Of a stretch of 64,000 nt of DNA, positions 1 through 7,664 are shown piece by piece. Location of the stretch: contig NZ_AAEW02000014.1 in NCBI RefSeq assembly GCF_000167355.1, positions 49,159-113,158 of the forward strand, written 5' to 3'. The number at the start of each line of letters is the position of its first letter. The stretch's first letter is position 1. The notes beneath the pieces are model-generated. The model was not told the origin of the DNA. It was given only the letters and a program-made list of their open reading frames with translations, and did no database searches. The DNA is from Desulfuromonas acetoxidans DSM 684. Its GTDB lineage: Bacteria > Desulfobacterota > Desulfuromonadia > Desulfuromonadales > Desulfuromonadaceae. Position numbers and translations under genes: made by a program.

Positions 1-548
1 TGGCTGAAATCGATCAGGGTGATCCGGCCGTTGTCAATCAACACATGTTCGCCGGGATAACGTAACGCACCGTGGTCGAGGCCCAGACAGTCGAGAACAT
101 ATCCCTGCTGCACCATCTGTCCCAACTGGTTCCTCAGTTCCTCACCGGAGCGGGAGACGTTCAGCCAGGTCGCTAAAGGAACACCACTGAGCTGCTCCAT
201 GACCAGAATATCATCACTGTGCGCATGGAGACGCGGACCGATCCCCACACTGTTGGCTTGCTGCAGCAGGCGTGCTTCATTACGCAGATCCGTCTGGCGG
301 CAATCAAGGCGACGCAGCTTAATGGCCACGGGGTGACCGTGATGTTGGCCGCTGATGACCACACCGCAATAACCGTAACCCAGCACCGGCACGTTGAGAA
401 GTTGCGTTGTACCGTGCTGCGTCAAGCTGGTGATGCCGAGCTGTTTCAGGCAGGCAAAACGCTGGGCAATGATCGCCTCCTCGCCCACGGGATAACCGAG
501 CAAAGTGCGATACCCCGGATGGGGAAAAAAAGAGCTGTTCGGGAGCAT
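1..548 (-). CDS. Kinase-like protein (RIO/COG2112-like fold), partial
   Basis: The gene reads leftward and leaves the window at position 1, so only about 182 N-terminal residues are visible. I see VAIKL (likely ATP-binding lysine) near residue 63, DILVMEQL as a hinge-like segment, LDHGALRYPGEHVLID where kinases carry the catalytic loop, and RITLIDF as the metal-binding DF motif just at the edge. This order is that of small protein-kinase-like proteins (RIO or archaeal COG2112 type), which are mostly uncharacterised. The start is the ATG at 546-548; no good ribosome site is seen, and an in-frame TTG lies 45 bp further upstream. The family assignment is by motif memory only. Confidence 0.6.
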   Translation of the reverse strand, partial: MLPNSSFFPHPGYRTLLGYPVGEEAIIAQRFACLKQLGITSLTQHGTTQLLNVPVLGYGYCGVVISGQHHGHPVAIKLRRLDCRQTDLRNEARLLQQANSVGIGPRLHAHSDDILVMEQLSGVPLATWLNVSRSGEELRNQLGQMVQQGYVLDCLGLDHGALRYPGEHVLIDNGRITLIDFS

Positions 549-670
549 AAGAGAGGTCCGTTCATTTAAGTCGCATCGCGTGCCTGTATTGTTCAAAGGA
601 CAGCAGACAAAGTCAAGCCGTAACCGACACCATAATAGTGTGCCGGAACCCGCTCCAGACCGCTGTTTTC

Positions 671-704
671 TTGACCTTTTCACCCATCTGGCATACCCTG
701 TGCG
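671..704 (+). promoter_or_regulatory. Candidate promoter of the liv/ior operon
   Basis: Two overlapping readings are possible. TTGACC (671-676) and TACCCT (694-699) form a sigma70-like pair with 17-bp spacing. TGGCAT (689-694) with GTGCG (700-704) has the GG/GC spacing of a sigma54 -24/-12 element but a weak -12. Either would start transcription 25-35 bp before livH. Low confidence without a transcript start map. Confidence 0.3.
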
Positions 705-737
705 GATTCTATGACTCCCTGACGAACGAGCGATTTT

Positions 738-1604
738 TTGCAAGCATCCAACGACCTTTTACAATTTATCATTGCCGGACTGACCAATGGTGCGATCTAT
801 GCCCTGATTGCGCTGGGCTTCAGCGTGGTGCACAACGCCATGGGCATTGTCAATTTTGTGCAGGTCGATTTCGTGTCTCTAGGCGGGATGCTGATGTTTT
901 CCGCCCTGCTTACCCTCGGCCTGCCGATGATGCCGGGGGTGCTGCTGGCCGTGGCCGGAGTGGCTCTGGTGGCGATGCTGGTGGAGCGTTTCGGTTTACG
1001 GCCATCGCGCTCCCACAACGAGCTGGTGTTGATCTTTCTTACCATCGGCTTGTCGATTATCCTGCGCGGGGCAATGAAAATGATCTGGGGCACCAACCGC
1101 ATGGCCTTGCCGCCGCTCAGCGGTGAGAAGCCGATTGCCCTGTTCGGTGCCACCATCCTGCCGCAGGCGGTGTGGATTCTGGTGCTGACTGTGGTGGCGA
1201 TCAGCCTGTTGCACTGGTTCTTTCACCACACACCGTTGGGGCTGGCCATGCGCGCCGTGGCATCGAATCCGACGGCGGCGGCTGTGGTTGGTATTCGCGG
1301 CGGACGCATCCGTCTGACCAGCTATGGCATTGCCGGGGCGCTGGGTGGTCTGGCCGGGGTGCTGGTGACACCGATCACCACCCTGAGTTACGATGTCGGC
1401 GTGCTGCTTGGTTTGAAAGGCTTTGCGGCGGCGATTCTTGGCGGTTTTGGTTCGTTTCCGGGGGCGATCCTTGGTGGCATTGGGCTGGGGTTGCTTGAAT
1501 CACTCTCGGCTGGGTACTGGTCGAGTGCTTATAAAGATGTGGTGGCGTTTGTGGTGCTGCTGCTGGTGTTGTTTGTGCGGCCTAAGGGGTTGCTGGGGAA
1601 GTAG
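738..1604 (+). CDS. livH: Branched-chain amino acid ABC transporter permease LivH
   Basis: The 288-residue protein is almost wholly hydrophobic and matches the LivH permease family from end to end: an N-terminal LTNGAIYALIALGFSVV segment, NFVQVDF, then ILGGFGSFPGAILGG near the C-terminus. It would form one half of the inner-membrane channel, paired with LivM (5288-6286) and driven by LivG and LivF. The start is a TTG at 738; this fits the family N-terminus, and no ATG gives a better one, though the ribosome site is weak. It is the first gene of the operon and is separated from iorA by a repeat, not by another gene. No periplasmic binding protein (LivK) is encoded in the window. Confidence 0.92.
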   Translation: MQASNDLLQFIIAGLTNGAIYALIALGFSVVHNAMGIVNFVQVDFVSLGGMLMFSALLTLGLPMMPGVLLAVAGVALVAMLVERFGLRPSRSHNELVLIFLTIGLSIILRGAMKMIWGTNRMALPPLSGEKPIALFGATILPQAVWILVLTVVAISLLHWFFHHTPLGLAMRAVASNPTAAAVVGIRGGRIRLTSYGIAGALGGLAGVLVTPITTLSYDVGVLLGLKGFAAAILGGFGSFPGAILGGIGLGLLESLSAGYWSSAYKDVVAFVVLLLVLFVRPKGLLGK

Positions 1605-1670
1605 GTGTATTTCGATTGCTGTGTGCGGGTGGTTTGTAAAGACTTGAACGGATGAGGTAAAACGATTACT

Positions 1671-2155
1671 TTTCCCACGTGACGTGGGCTTCCGCGCCCA
1701 CACGTCGGGCCCCTTTTGCGTCGACAAAAGTGGCGCAAAATCGACCCCCGACCATTGCGCCCTACGGGTTCCCTCTCTCCACTCGCTTACGCCGTGATGT
1801 CGGCAAAAACTCGCTGACGCTCAAACAGTTTGCCGACAACCATCACGTCGACACTCCTTGCGTTCGGCGCTGCTGAACGGGGGAGCTTGGGTGCTAAAAC
1901 ACCTGCCGCCTTTGCCTTTCCCGGGGTCCCCTGTAACGCAGCCGGAATAAAAGGGCGGACTGGCGAAATAGAAGGACAAACTGTTTGAGGGCTGTTGCAA
2001 ACAGACCGAGTTTTTGTCCTTCCGCCAGGGAGCCCTTTTATGGAGGGAACCCCAAAGGGGCAAGGCGCGGGGTGTCGTTTCTTTGCTGACTTTCTTTGGA
2101 CAAGCAAAGAAAGTCAGGCGACGTGTGGGGGCGCAACCCCACGTCACGAGGGAAA
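1671..2155 (+). repeat. Hairpin-array repeat R1 (type I, full length)
   Basis: This 485-bp non-coding element fills the livH-iorA gap. It begins TTTCCCACGTGACGTGGG and ends with the inverse of that sequence with one change. Between lie six stem-loops: GTGGGC/GCCCAC (1684-1701); CCCTTTTG/CAAAAGTGG (1711-1733, one mismatch); a long stem CGTGATG..CATCACG with TCGGCAAA/TTTGCCGA inside (1793-1847); a compound stem from 1947 to 2041 (ATAAAAGGGC, AAGGACAAA and CTGTTTG with their complements); GACTTTCTTTG/CAAAGAAAGTC (2088-2115); and GTGGGG/CCCCAC (2125-2142). Short reading frames here are not genes: they recur in the inverted copy R3 and lack starts with ribosome sites. I do not recognise the family. 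Confidence 0.9.
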
Positions 2156-2265
2156 TCCCTCGGTTATCTCTGTTGATCTCCGCAGATGAGACCAGGCCCA
2201 AAGATGGGCCCGAGCTTTAAGCGGATATAAAAATACGAATCAATACGTTGAAAAGGAAGCCATAG

Positions 2266-4113
2266 ATGGAACAACAGGTTGAACTACTGATGGGCAACGA
2301 AGCCATGGCCTGCGGACTGATCGAGTCCGGCTGCCAGGTGGTCGCCGCCTATCCGGGCACACCGTCCACAGAGATTCTCCAGGCGGTGGTTGATCGCCGT
2401 GCCACGGCCGAAGAGCCACTGCATATTGAGTGGTCGGTGAATGAAAAAGTGGCCTTTGAAGTGGCGCTGGCCGCCAGCTACACCGGCAAACGTAGTGCCG
2501 CCATCATGAAACAGGTGGGGCTGAACGTTGCCGCCGACCCGTTCATGCGCAGCGCCTACCTCGGCGTCAAGGGTGGCTTTGTCACCATCGTTGCCGATGA
2601 TCCCGGTCCGCACAGCTCGCAGAACGAGCAGGACACCCGACTGTTCTGCCTGCAGGGACGGGTGCCGGTGTTCGATCCGGCCAGCCCGGCCGAAGCGAAA
2701 GAATTGTTGCCGCTGGCGTTTGAATTGTCGGAAAAATACGAAATGCTCACCGTCTTGCGTCCGGCCACGCGCATCTGCCACTCGCGGCAGAATGTCAGCC
2801 ACCAGCCGGTCCAGCAGTTGAAACGCAGCGCCCGCTTTGAAAAAGATCCCAATCGCTGGGGTGCGACTCCGGCGTTTTTGCCCGCCCTGCACCGCAAGCT
2901 CAACGACAACCTCGTCGCCTTTGCCGCCGAACCGGCGGTCCAGCCGCGCCTGACTCAAGGTGATGGCAGCAAAGCACGGCTGGCCCTGGTCGCCTCCGGC
3001 ATTGTCTATGGCCATCTGGTCGACCTGCTTTCTGAACTGGACTTGAGCAATGTGGTGGACCTGTATCAGGTGGTGATGCCCTACCCGCTCAACAGCGCCT
3101 GGATCGACACAATGCACGCGGACTATGACCGGGTGATGATCCTCGAAGAAACCTACCCGGTGATCGAAATGCAACTGGCCCATGGCGGTGCTTTCGGCAA
3201 ACAGAGCGGTGATATTGTTAAGGAAGGGGAACTGACGCCCGATGTGGTGCATGAAGCGCTGGCCCGTTTCCTCGATCTGGAAGCTCCGGCTCCCGCCCCG
3301 GCCAACAGCCGTGGTCAACGGCCGTCGCTGTGTCCGGGCTGCCCGCACCGCAGCGCGTTTTACAGCATTAAAAAGACCTTCCCCAAGGGGATTTTCCCGT
3401 CCGATATCGGCTGCTACACTCTCGGCGTTAACCTCAAGGTCGTGGATACTGCCCATTGCATGGGCGCCTGCATCAGCCAGGGCGCGGGTTTCTATCAAGC
3501 CTATGCCCAGGACGGTGAAGACTTCCCCACCGTGGTGGTCACTATCGGTGACTCGACCTTTTTCCATTCCGGGGTGACGGCGCTGATCAATGCCGTGATC
3601 CAGAAGGCGCGCATCATCGTGGTGATTCTCGATAATGCTACTGCAGCCATGACCGGCGGTCAGCCGGTGCCGCATCTCGGTCGCACCGCTACCGGCGAAG
3701 CAACCAAGGCCATTGCCATTGAGCCGTTGGTAAAGGCCAGCGGGGTTGAGTTCCTCGAATGTTGCGATCCTTACCATAACGACGCGTTTGAAGACGCCTT
3801 GAAGCGAGCGGATGCCCATATCCGTGGCCCACAAGGCGGTGTGGCCGTGGTGATTTCACGGCACGGTTGCCTGATGGAGCGTGAGGTGGTGAAAAATCAG
3901 CCACGCTATGCCATGGAGATCACCAGCGACTGTATCGGCTGCCGCCGGTGTGTGGAAGCGTTTGAATGTCCGGCCTTGAGCATGGACGAGGCCACCACCA
4001 TGGCGGTGCTCGATCAGGACCGCTGCATCGGCTGCGGCACCTGTATTCCGGTCTGTCCGGTACACGCCATCAAAGGGGCAATCAAAGGAACCAGCGAGGG
4101 GGAATTGTCATGA
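2266..4113 (+). CDS. iorA: Indolepyruvate ferredoxin oxidoreductase, alpha subunit
   Basis: This 615-residue subunit has the full IorA layout. The N-terminal pyrimidine-binding part contains YPGTPSTEI. A thiamine-diphosphate domain in the second half carries GDSTFFHSG (about residue 428) and DNATAAMTGGQ. A C-terminal two-cluster ferredoxin domain has C556, C559, C562, C568 and C587, C590, C593, C597. With IorB it oxidatively decarboxylates aryl or branched 2-oxoacids to acyl-CoA with ferredoxin as acceptor, in the cytoplasm. The ATG at 2266 follows AAGGAAG. The gene ends in an ATGA overlap with iorB. Setting it between Liv transporter genes and a PaaK-like ligase points to aromatic amino acid or aryl acid use. 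Confidence 0.96.
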   Translation: MEQQVELLMGNEAMACGLIESGCQVVAAYPGTPSTEILQAVVDRRATAEEPLHIEWSVNEKVAFEVALAASYTGKRSAAIMKQVGLNVAADPFMRSAYLGVKGGFVTIVADDPGPHSSQNEQDTRLFCLQGRVPVFDPASPAEAKELLPLAFELSEKYEMLTVLRPATRICHSRQNVSHQPVQQLKRSARFEKDPNRWGATPAFLPALHRKLNDNLVAFAAEPAVQPRLTQGDGSKARLALVASGIVYGHLVDLLSELDLSNVVDLYQVVMPYPLNSAWIDTMHADYDRVMILEETYPVIEMQLAHGGAFGKQSGDIVKEGELTPDVVHEALARFLDLEAPAPAPANSRGQRPSLCPGCPHRSAFYSIKKTFPKGIFPSDIGCYTLGVNLKVVDTAHCMGACISQGAGFYQAYAQDGEDFPTVVVTIGDSTFFHSGVTALINAVIQKARIIVVILDNATAAMTGGQPVPHLGRTATGEATKAIAIEPLVKASGVEFLECCDPYHNDAFEDALKRADAHIRGPQGGVAVVISRHGCLMEREVVKNQPRYAMEITSDCIGCRRCVEAFECPALSMDEATTMAVLDQDRCIGCGTCIPVCPVHAIKGAIKGTSEGELS

Positions 4114-4616
4114 AACAGCAGATCATTGTCAGTGGTATCGGCGGACAAGGGGTGCTGTTTCTCACCCGGGTGATTGCCCAGGTGGCAGTGAATCGCGGCA
4201 TCCCTGTATTGACTTCGGAAACCCACGGCATGGCCCAGCGCGGCGGCACCGTGTTGTCGTCGATCAAGGTCGGCGACTTTGCCAGCCCGTTGATTCGCGC
4301 CGGTCAGGCCGATGTCGGCCTGCTATTGTGGGACGCCAACCTCAGTGTGCATCAGCCGTTGCTGCGTGCCGATGGCACTCTGGTGATCAGCAGTGAACAG
4401 CCCGGTGTCGGCAAACGGATCGCTGCGGCCAAGTTGGCGCGGGATTTGGGTAATGCGGTACTAGCCAACCTGATTTTGCTCGGTTTAGCTGTGCGTGATG
4501 CGGTGTTGTTCTGTACGGCGGAAGAGTGTGAAGAGGCGATTCGTCAGTTGGCTCCTGAACGGTTTGTTGAGCAGAATTTGGCGGCTTTTCGACTTGGGTT
4601 GGAAGGGTCTGTCTAA
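4110..4616 (+). CDS. iorB: Indolepyruvate ferredoxin oxidoreductase, beta subunit
   Basis: The 168-residue protein begins MKQQIIVSGIGGQGVLFLTR, the glycine-rich start of the gamma-type domain of 2-oxoacid:ferredoxin oxidoreductases, and has SETHGMAQRGG, typical of IorB. It pairs with IorA to bind CoA and complete the enzyme. The start is the ATG at 4110, which overlaps the iorA stop by four bases and has GGGGG upstream; a longer frame exists but would run inside iorA. Translational coupling with iorA is likely. The 3' end is followed within 50 bp by repeat R2. Confidence 0.95.
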   Translation: MKQQIIVSGIGGQGVLFLTRVIAQVAVNRGIPVLTSETHGMAQRGGTVLSSIKVGDFASPLIRAGQADVGLLLWDANLSVHQPLLRADGTLVISSEQPGVGKRIAAAKLARDLGNAVLANLILLGLAVRDAVLFCTAEECEEAIRQLAPERFVEQNLAAFRLGLEGSV

Positions 4617-4665
4617 GCAGCTTGGGTGTTCTGGCGGGCTTCATCTGTTTGCGAGGTTTGGTACG

Positions 4666-5240
4666 CACGTGACGTGGGCTTCCGCGCCCACACGTCGGGC
4701 CACTTTTGCGTCGACAAAAGTGGCGCAAAATCGACTTCCAAGGGGTAGTCATCAATCAGAATTCACGGAGTTGTTGCAGATCTTTTTCACGTCAGCGGCG
4801 TTATCGGTCGTCGCCATAGAATTACTATGGCTTCGCCCTCTGCCTTGTTGACGCAAAAAATCTCTAGCAACACCTCTCGTTCATCTGATCAATAACAACC
4901 CCAATGCGCCCTACGGGTTTCCTCACTGCTGAACGGTAGGACAGGATTGCTAAATAACCCACGACTAAAGGGTGGGCTCCGCCCCACCCGTTTGATCGGT
5001 GCCACGGGAAAAATAGAGCGAGATGTAGGAACGTTATCAACGTTTTACGCCAGAGTTTCCAAGGCGCACGATTCGCCGACCTAAAGGGCGGCGAGCCGAA
5101 TCTGTGAAGCAAAACGGAAACAGACTCAGTGTCGGTGTAGCTAGGTTCAGGAGAAGTTGAGCCGGTTTTTGCATCCTTTTGGGCGGCAAGCCAAAAGGAT
5201 GTCGCCTGCCGGGGCGAAACCCGGCGAACTAGACCTTGCC
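4666..5240 (+). repeat. Hairpin-array repeat R2 (type II, carries a nested insertion)
   Basis: The left module (4666-4735) copies R1 with its two stems, here CCACTTTTG/CAAAAGTGG paired perfectly. It is interrupted by a separate 161-bp element (4742-4902) and then resumes with the shared CCCTACGGGTTT and CTGAACGG segments. The right half differs from R1 and defines type II: GGGTGGG/CCCACCC (4970-4989), TCGCCG/CGGCGA (5073-5094), CATCCTTTTGG/CCAAAAGGATG (5172-5201) and CCGGG/CCCGG (about 5208-5224). The element fills the iorB-livM gap. The right boundary is taken from comparison with R4 and R5. Confidence 0.88.
4742..4902. mobile_element. Nested 161-bp hairpin element, MITE-like
   Basis: The ends GGGGTAGTCATCAATCAGA (4742-4760) and the inverse GGGGTTGTTATTGATCAGA (4884-4902) match at 14 of 19 positions. 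Inside, the sequence folds into one long stem: TTGTTGC/GCAACA outside, TTTTT..CGTCA/TGACG..AAAAA next, and GCCATAG/CTATGGC around an AATTA loop at the tip. It sits within R2 between segments that are contiguous in R1, so it was probably inserted there. It has no coding capacity. I cannot name the family; no clear target duplication is visible. Confidence 0.65.
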
Positions 5241-5287
5241 CTCAAGCTTTTGATCTTAACAACAAAGAAAAAGGACCAAACACAGAC

Positions 5288-6286
5288 ATGACCCGCCAGG
5301 AACACCTAAGCTACTTCATCCGCCTGCATCGCACCGGCCTCACGGTGACGCTGCTGTGCGCGTTGATTGTGCTCTATCCGCTGGTGCAGGACAACCCCTA
5401 CACCCTAGGCCTGTCCAACCTGGTCGCCATCCACGTCATCGTCGTTCTCGGTCTCAACCTGTTCATCGGCTATGCCGGTCAGATATCCCTCGGTCATGCC
5501 GCCTTTTTCGGCCTCGGTGCGTACGGCTCGGCCATCGGCACCGTCACCTATGAGCTGTCCCCCTGGCCAACCATGTTCGGCGTTGCCGTGCTGGTCGCCT
5601 TGCTGGCGCTGATCATCGGCGTGCCCACGCTGCGCCTGTCCGGGCACTACCTGGCCATGGCCACCCTCGGCTTCAATCTGGTGGTCTACACCGTGCTCCA
5701 GCAGTGGGATGAAGTGACCGGCGGAGTCAGCGGTTTTTACGGCATCCCCTCGCTGGCCATCGGCAACTTTGTCTTTGACGACGAAGTGCGCTTCCACTAT
5801 CTGGTGTGGGCCATGGCGCTGCTCAGTCTGTTGCTGTGCCTCAACCTGGTGCGCAGCGGTGTCGGTCGTGGTCTGGCAGCCCTGGCTGGCGATGAAACAG
5901 CGGCCGCTGCCCTTGGCGTCAACACCCAGATCAGCAAGGTGAAAGTGTTTGTGCTATCGGCAGTGCTGGCCTCGGTCGCTGGCAGCCTGTACGCCCATTG
6001 CTACAACTACATCAGCCCGGCGTCCTTTGATATTTTTGTCTCCACCGATCTAGTAATCATGGTGGTAATCGGCGGCATGGGGTCGATCTGGGGCTCGCTG
6101 TTTGGCGCCACCCTCATCACCCTGTTGCCCGAGTGGATCGATGTGTTTGAGTCGTACAAAGATTTCGTTCACGGCGGTATTCTGGTACTGGTGTTGATGT
6201 TCCTGCCCCAGGGTTTTGTCACCGGTCTGGTCGATCTGGTCAAAACCCGTCAGGCTTTACGCAGGAGTCGCCATGCTGCATCTTGA
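5288..6286 (+). CDS. livM: Branched-chain amino acid ABC transporter permease LivM
   Basis: The 332-residue protein has about ten hydrophobic segments and the LivM signatures NLFIGYAGQISLGHAAFFGLGAYG (N-terminal third), GHYLAMATLGFN and VVIGGMGSIWGSLFGA near the C-terminus. It is the second permease of the Liv transporter. The ATG at 5288 has AAAGAAAAAGGACC upstream. Its last 14 bases overlap livG, so the two are probably translationally coupled. Length is normal for the family. Repeat R2 ends about 50 bp upstream. Confidence 0.94.
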   Translation: MTRQEHLSYFIRLHRTGLTVTLLCALIVLYPLVQDNPYTLGLSNLVAIHVIVVLGLNLFIGYAGQISLGHAAFFGLGAYGSAIGTVTYELSPWPTMFGVAVLVALLALIIGVPTLRLSGHYLAMATLGFNLVVYTVLQQWDEVTGGVSGFYGIPSLAIGNFVFDDEVRFHYLVWAMALLSLLLCLNLVRSGVGRGLAALAGDETAAAALGVNTQISKVKVFVLSAVLASVAGSLYAHCYNYISPASFDIFVSTDLVIMVVIGGMGSIWGSLFGATLITLLPEWIDVFESYKDFVHGGILVLVLMFLPQGFVTGLVDLVKTRQALRRSRHAAS

Positions 6287-7049
6287 CGCGGTCAGCAAAC
6301 AGTTCGGCGGCCTGCCCGCTTTGTCCGACGTCACCTTCAGGGTGCCGCAAGGGCAGATCACGGCGCTGATCGGCCCCAATGGTGCGGGTAAAAGCACCCT
6401 GATCAATTGCATTACCGGTGTGTTGACGCCAACGTGCGGTTCGATCAGTTTGGCCAACGGAACAAACAGTCAGGAGATCAGCACGTTGCCGTCTCATGCG
6501 ATCTCTCGACTCGGTGTCGCACGCACCTTTCAGAATCTCAAGTTGTTCGAGCGGCTGTCGGTGCTCGACAATGTGCTGGCCGGGCTCAATAATGAGGCGG
6601 GCAGCAGCCTGATCATGGCCCTGCTGCGCCTGCCTTACCTGCGCCATCGCGAACGGCAGCTCAAGCTGCGCGCTCTGGAAGCGCTGGACCGTTTCGGTCT
6701 GGCTGACAAGGCCGACTGGCCTGCCGGGGTGATGGCCTATGGCGATAAAAAACGCCTGGAACTGGCGCGCGCCACGGTCAGCCAACCGCAATTGATCCTG
6801 CTCGATGAGCCGGTGGCCGGACTCAATGCTACCGAAACTCTGGCCGTGGAACAACAGTTGCGCCGCCTGCGCCAGGAGGGGCAGACGCTGTTACTGGTGG
6901 AACACGACATGGAGCTGGTTATGGGCTTAGCTGATCAGGTGGTGGTGCTTGACAGTGGGTGTGTTATTGCTTGTGGCACGCCGGATGAAGTGCAGAAGAA
7001 TCCTCGGGTGTTGGAGGCTTATTTGGGGAGTATGGAGGCGACGGCGTAA
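6273..7049 (+). CDS. livG: Branched-chain amino acid ABC transporter ATPase LivG
   Basis: This 258-residue ABC ATPase has Walker A GPNGAGKS at residues 34-41, the LivG-type signature MAYGDKKRLELARA, Walker B LILLDEP, and a switch histidine in LLVEHDMELVM. The start is the ATG at 6273 after AGGAGTCGCC; it gives the standard LivG N-terminus, while a longer frame from 6216 would lie inside livM. It supplies half of the ATPase dimer, the other half being the LivF domain at 7665. The end is followed by repeat R3 50 bp later. Confidence 0.94.
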   Translation: MLHLDAVSKQFGGLPALSDVTFRVPQGQITALIGPNGAGKSTLINCITGVLTPTCGSISLANGTNSQEISTLPSHAISRLGVARTFQNLKLFERLSVLDNVLAGLNNEAGSSLIMALLRLPYLRHRERQLKLRALEALDRFGLADKADWPAGVMAYGDKKRLELARATVSQPQLILLDEPVAGLNATETLAVEQQLRRLRQEGQTLLLVEHDMELVMGLADQVVVLDSGCVIACGTPDEVQKNPRVLEAYLGSMEATA

Positions 7050-7099
7050 AAGGTTTGCGGGGCTTTTCCTTTTTTGAAGAGACGCGGTGATTTGTAGAC

Positions 7100-7604
7100 T
7101 TTCCCACGTGACGTGGGGTTGCGCCCCACACGACGCCTGACTTTCTTTGCTTGTCCAAAGAAAGTCAGCAAAGAAACGACACCCCGCGCCTTGCCCCTTC
7201 GGGGTTCCCTCCATAAAAGGGCTCCCTGGCGGAAGGACAAAAACTCGGTCTGTTTGCAACAGCCCTCAAACAGTTTGTCCTTCTATTTCGCCAGTCCGCC
7301 CTTTTATTCCGGCTGCGTTACAGGGGACCCCGGGAAAAGCAAAAGCGGGTGGTTGAAAATGGATAAAGTGCTCATATTCAGCACCTAAGCTCCCCCGTTC
7401 AGCAGCGCCAAACGCAAGGAGTGTCGACGTGATGGTTGTCGGCAAACTGTTTGAGCGTCAGCGAGTTTTTGCCGACATCACGGCGTAAGCGACTGAAGTG
7501 AGGGAACCCGCAGGGCGCAATGGTCGGGGGTCGATTTTGCGCCCCTTTTGTCGACGCAAAAGGGGCCCGATGTGTGGGCGCGGAAGCCCACGTCACGTGG
7601 GAAA
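7100..7604 (-). repeat. Hairpin-array repeat R3 (type I, full length, inverted)
   Basis: This 505-bp element is an inverted near-copy of R1 and fills the livG-livF gap. Its two ends carry the same 18-bp sequence TTTCCCACGTGACGTGGG in opposite orientation without a mismatch. It keeps all stems of R1; the CCCCTTTTG/CAAAAGGGG stem is perfect here, repairing the mismatch of R1. The segment near 7344-7390 (AAAGCGGGTGGTTGAAAATGG onward) differs from R1, so the copies are not recent identical duplicates. No transposase frame is present. Confidence 0.9.
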
Positions 7605-7664
7605 AAGCCACGCAAACAGATAAAGTTAGCCAAAGCAACATGCAGAAATAACGGGTAGAAACAA

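Noticed and set aside
1679..2220. Several open frames of 60-126 codons inside repeats R1 and R3, on both strands
   Set aside because: They follow the repeat, recur in the inverted copy on the matching strand, lack ribosome sites and coincide with stem-loops. They are repeat shadows, not genes.
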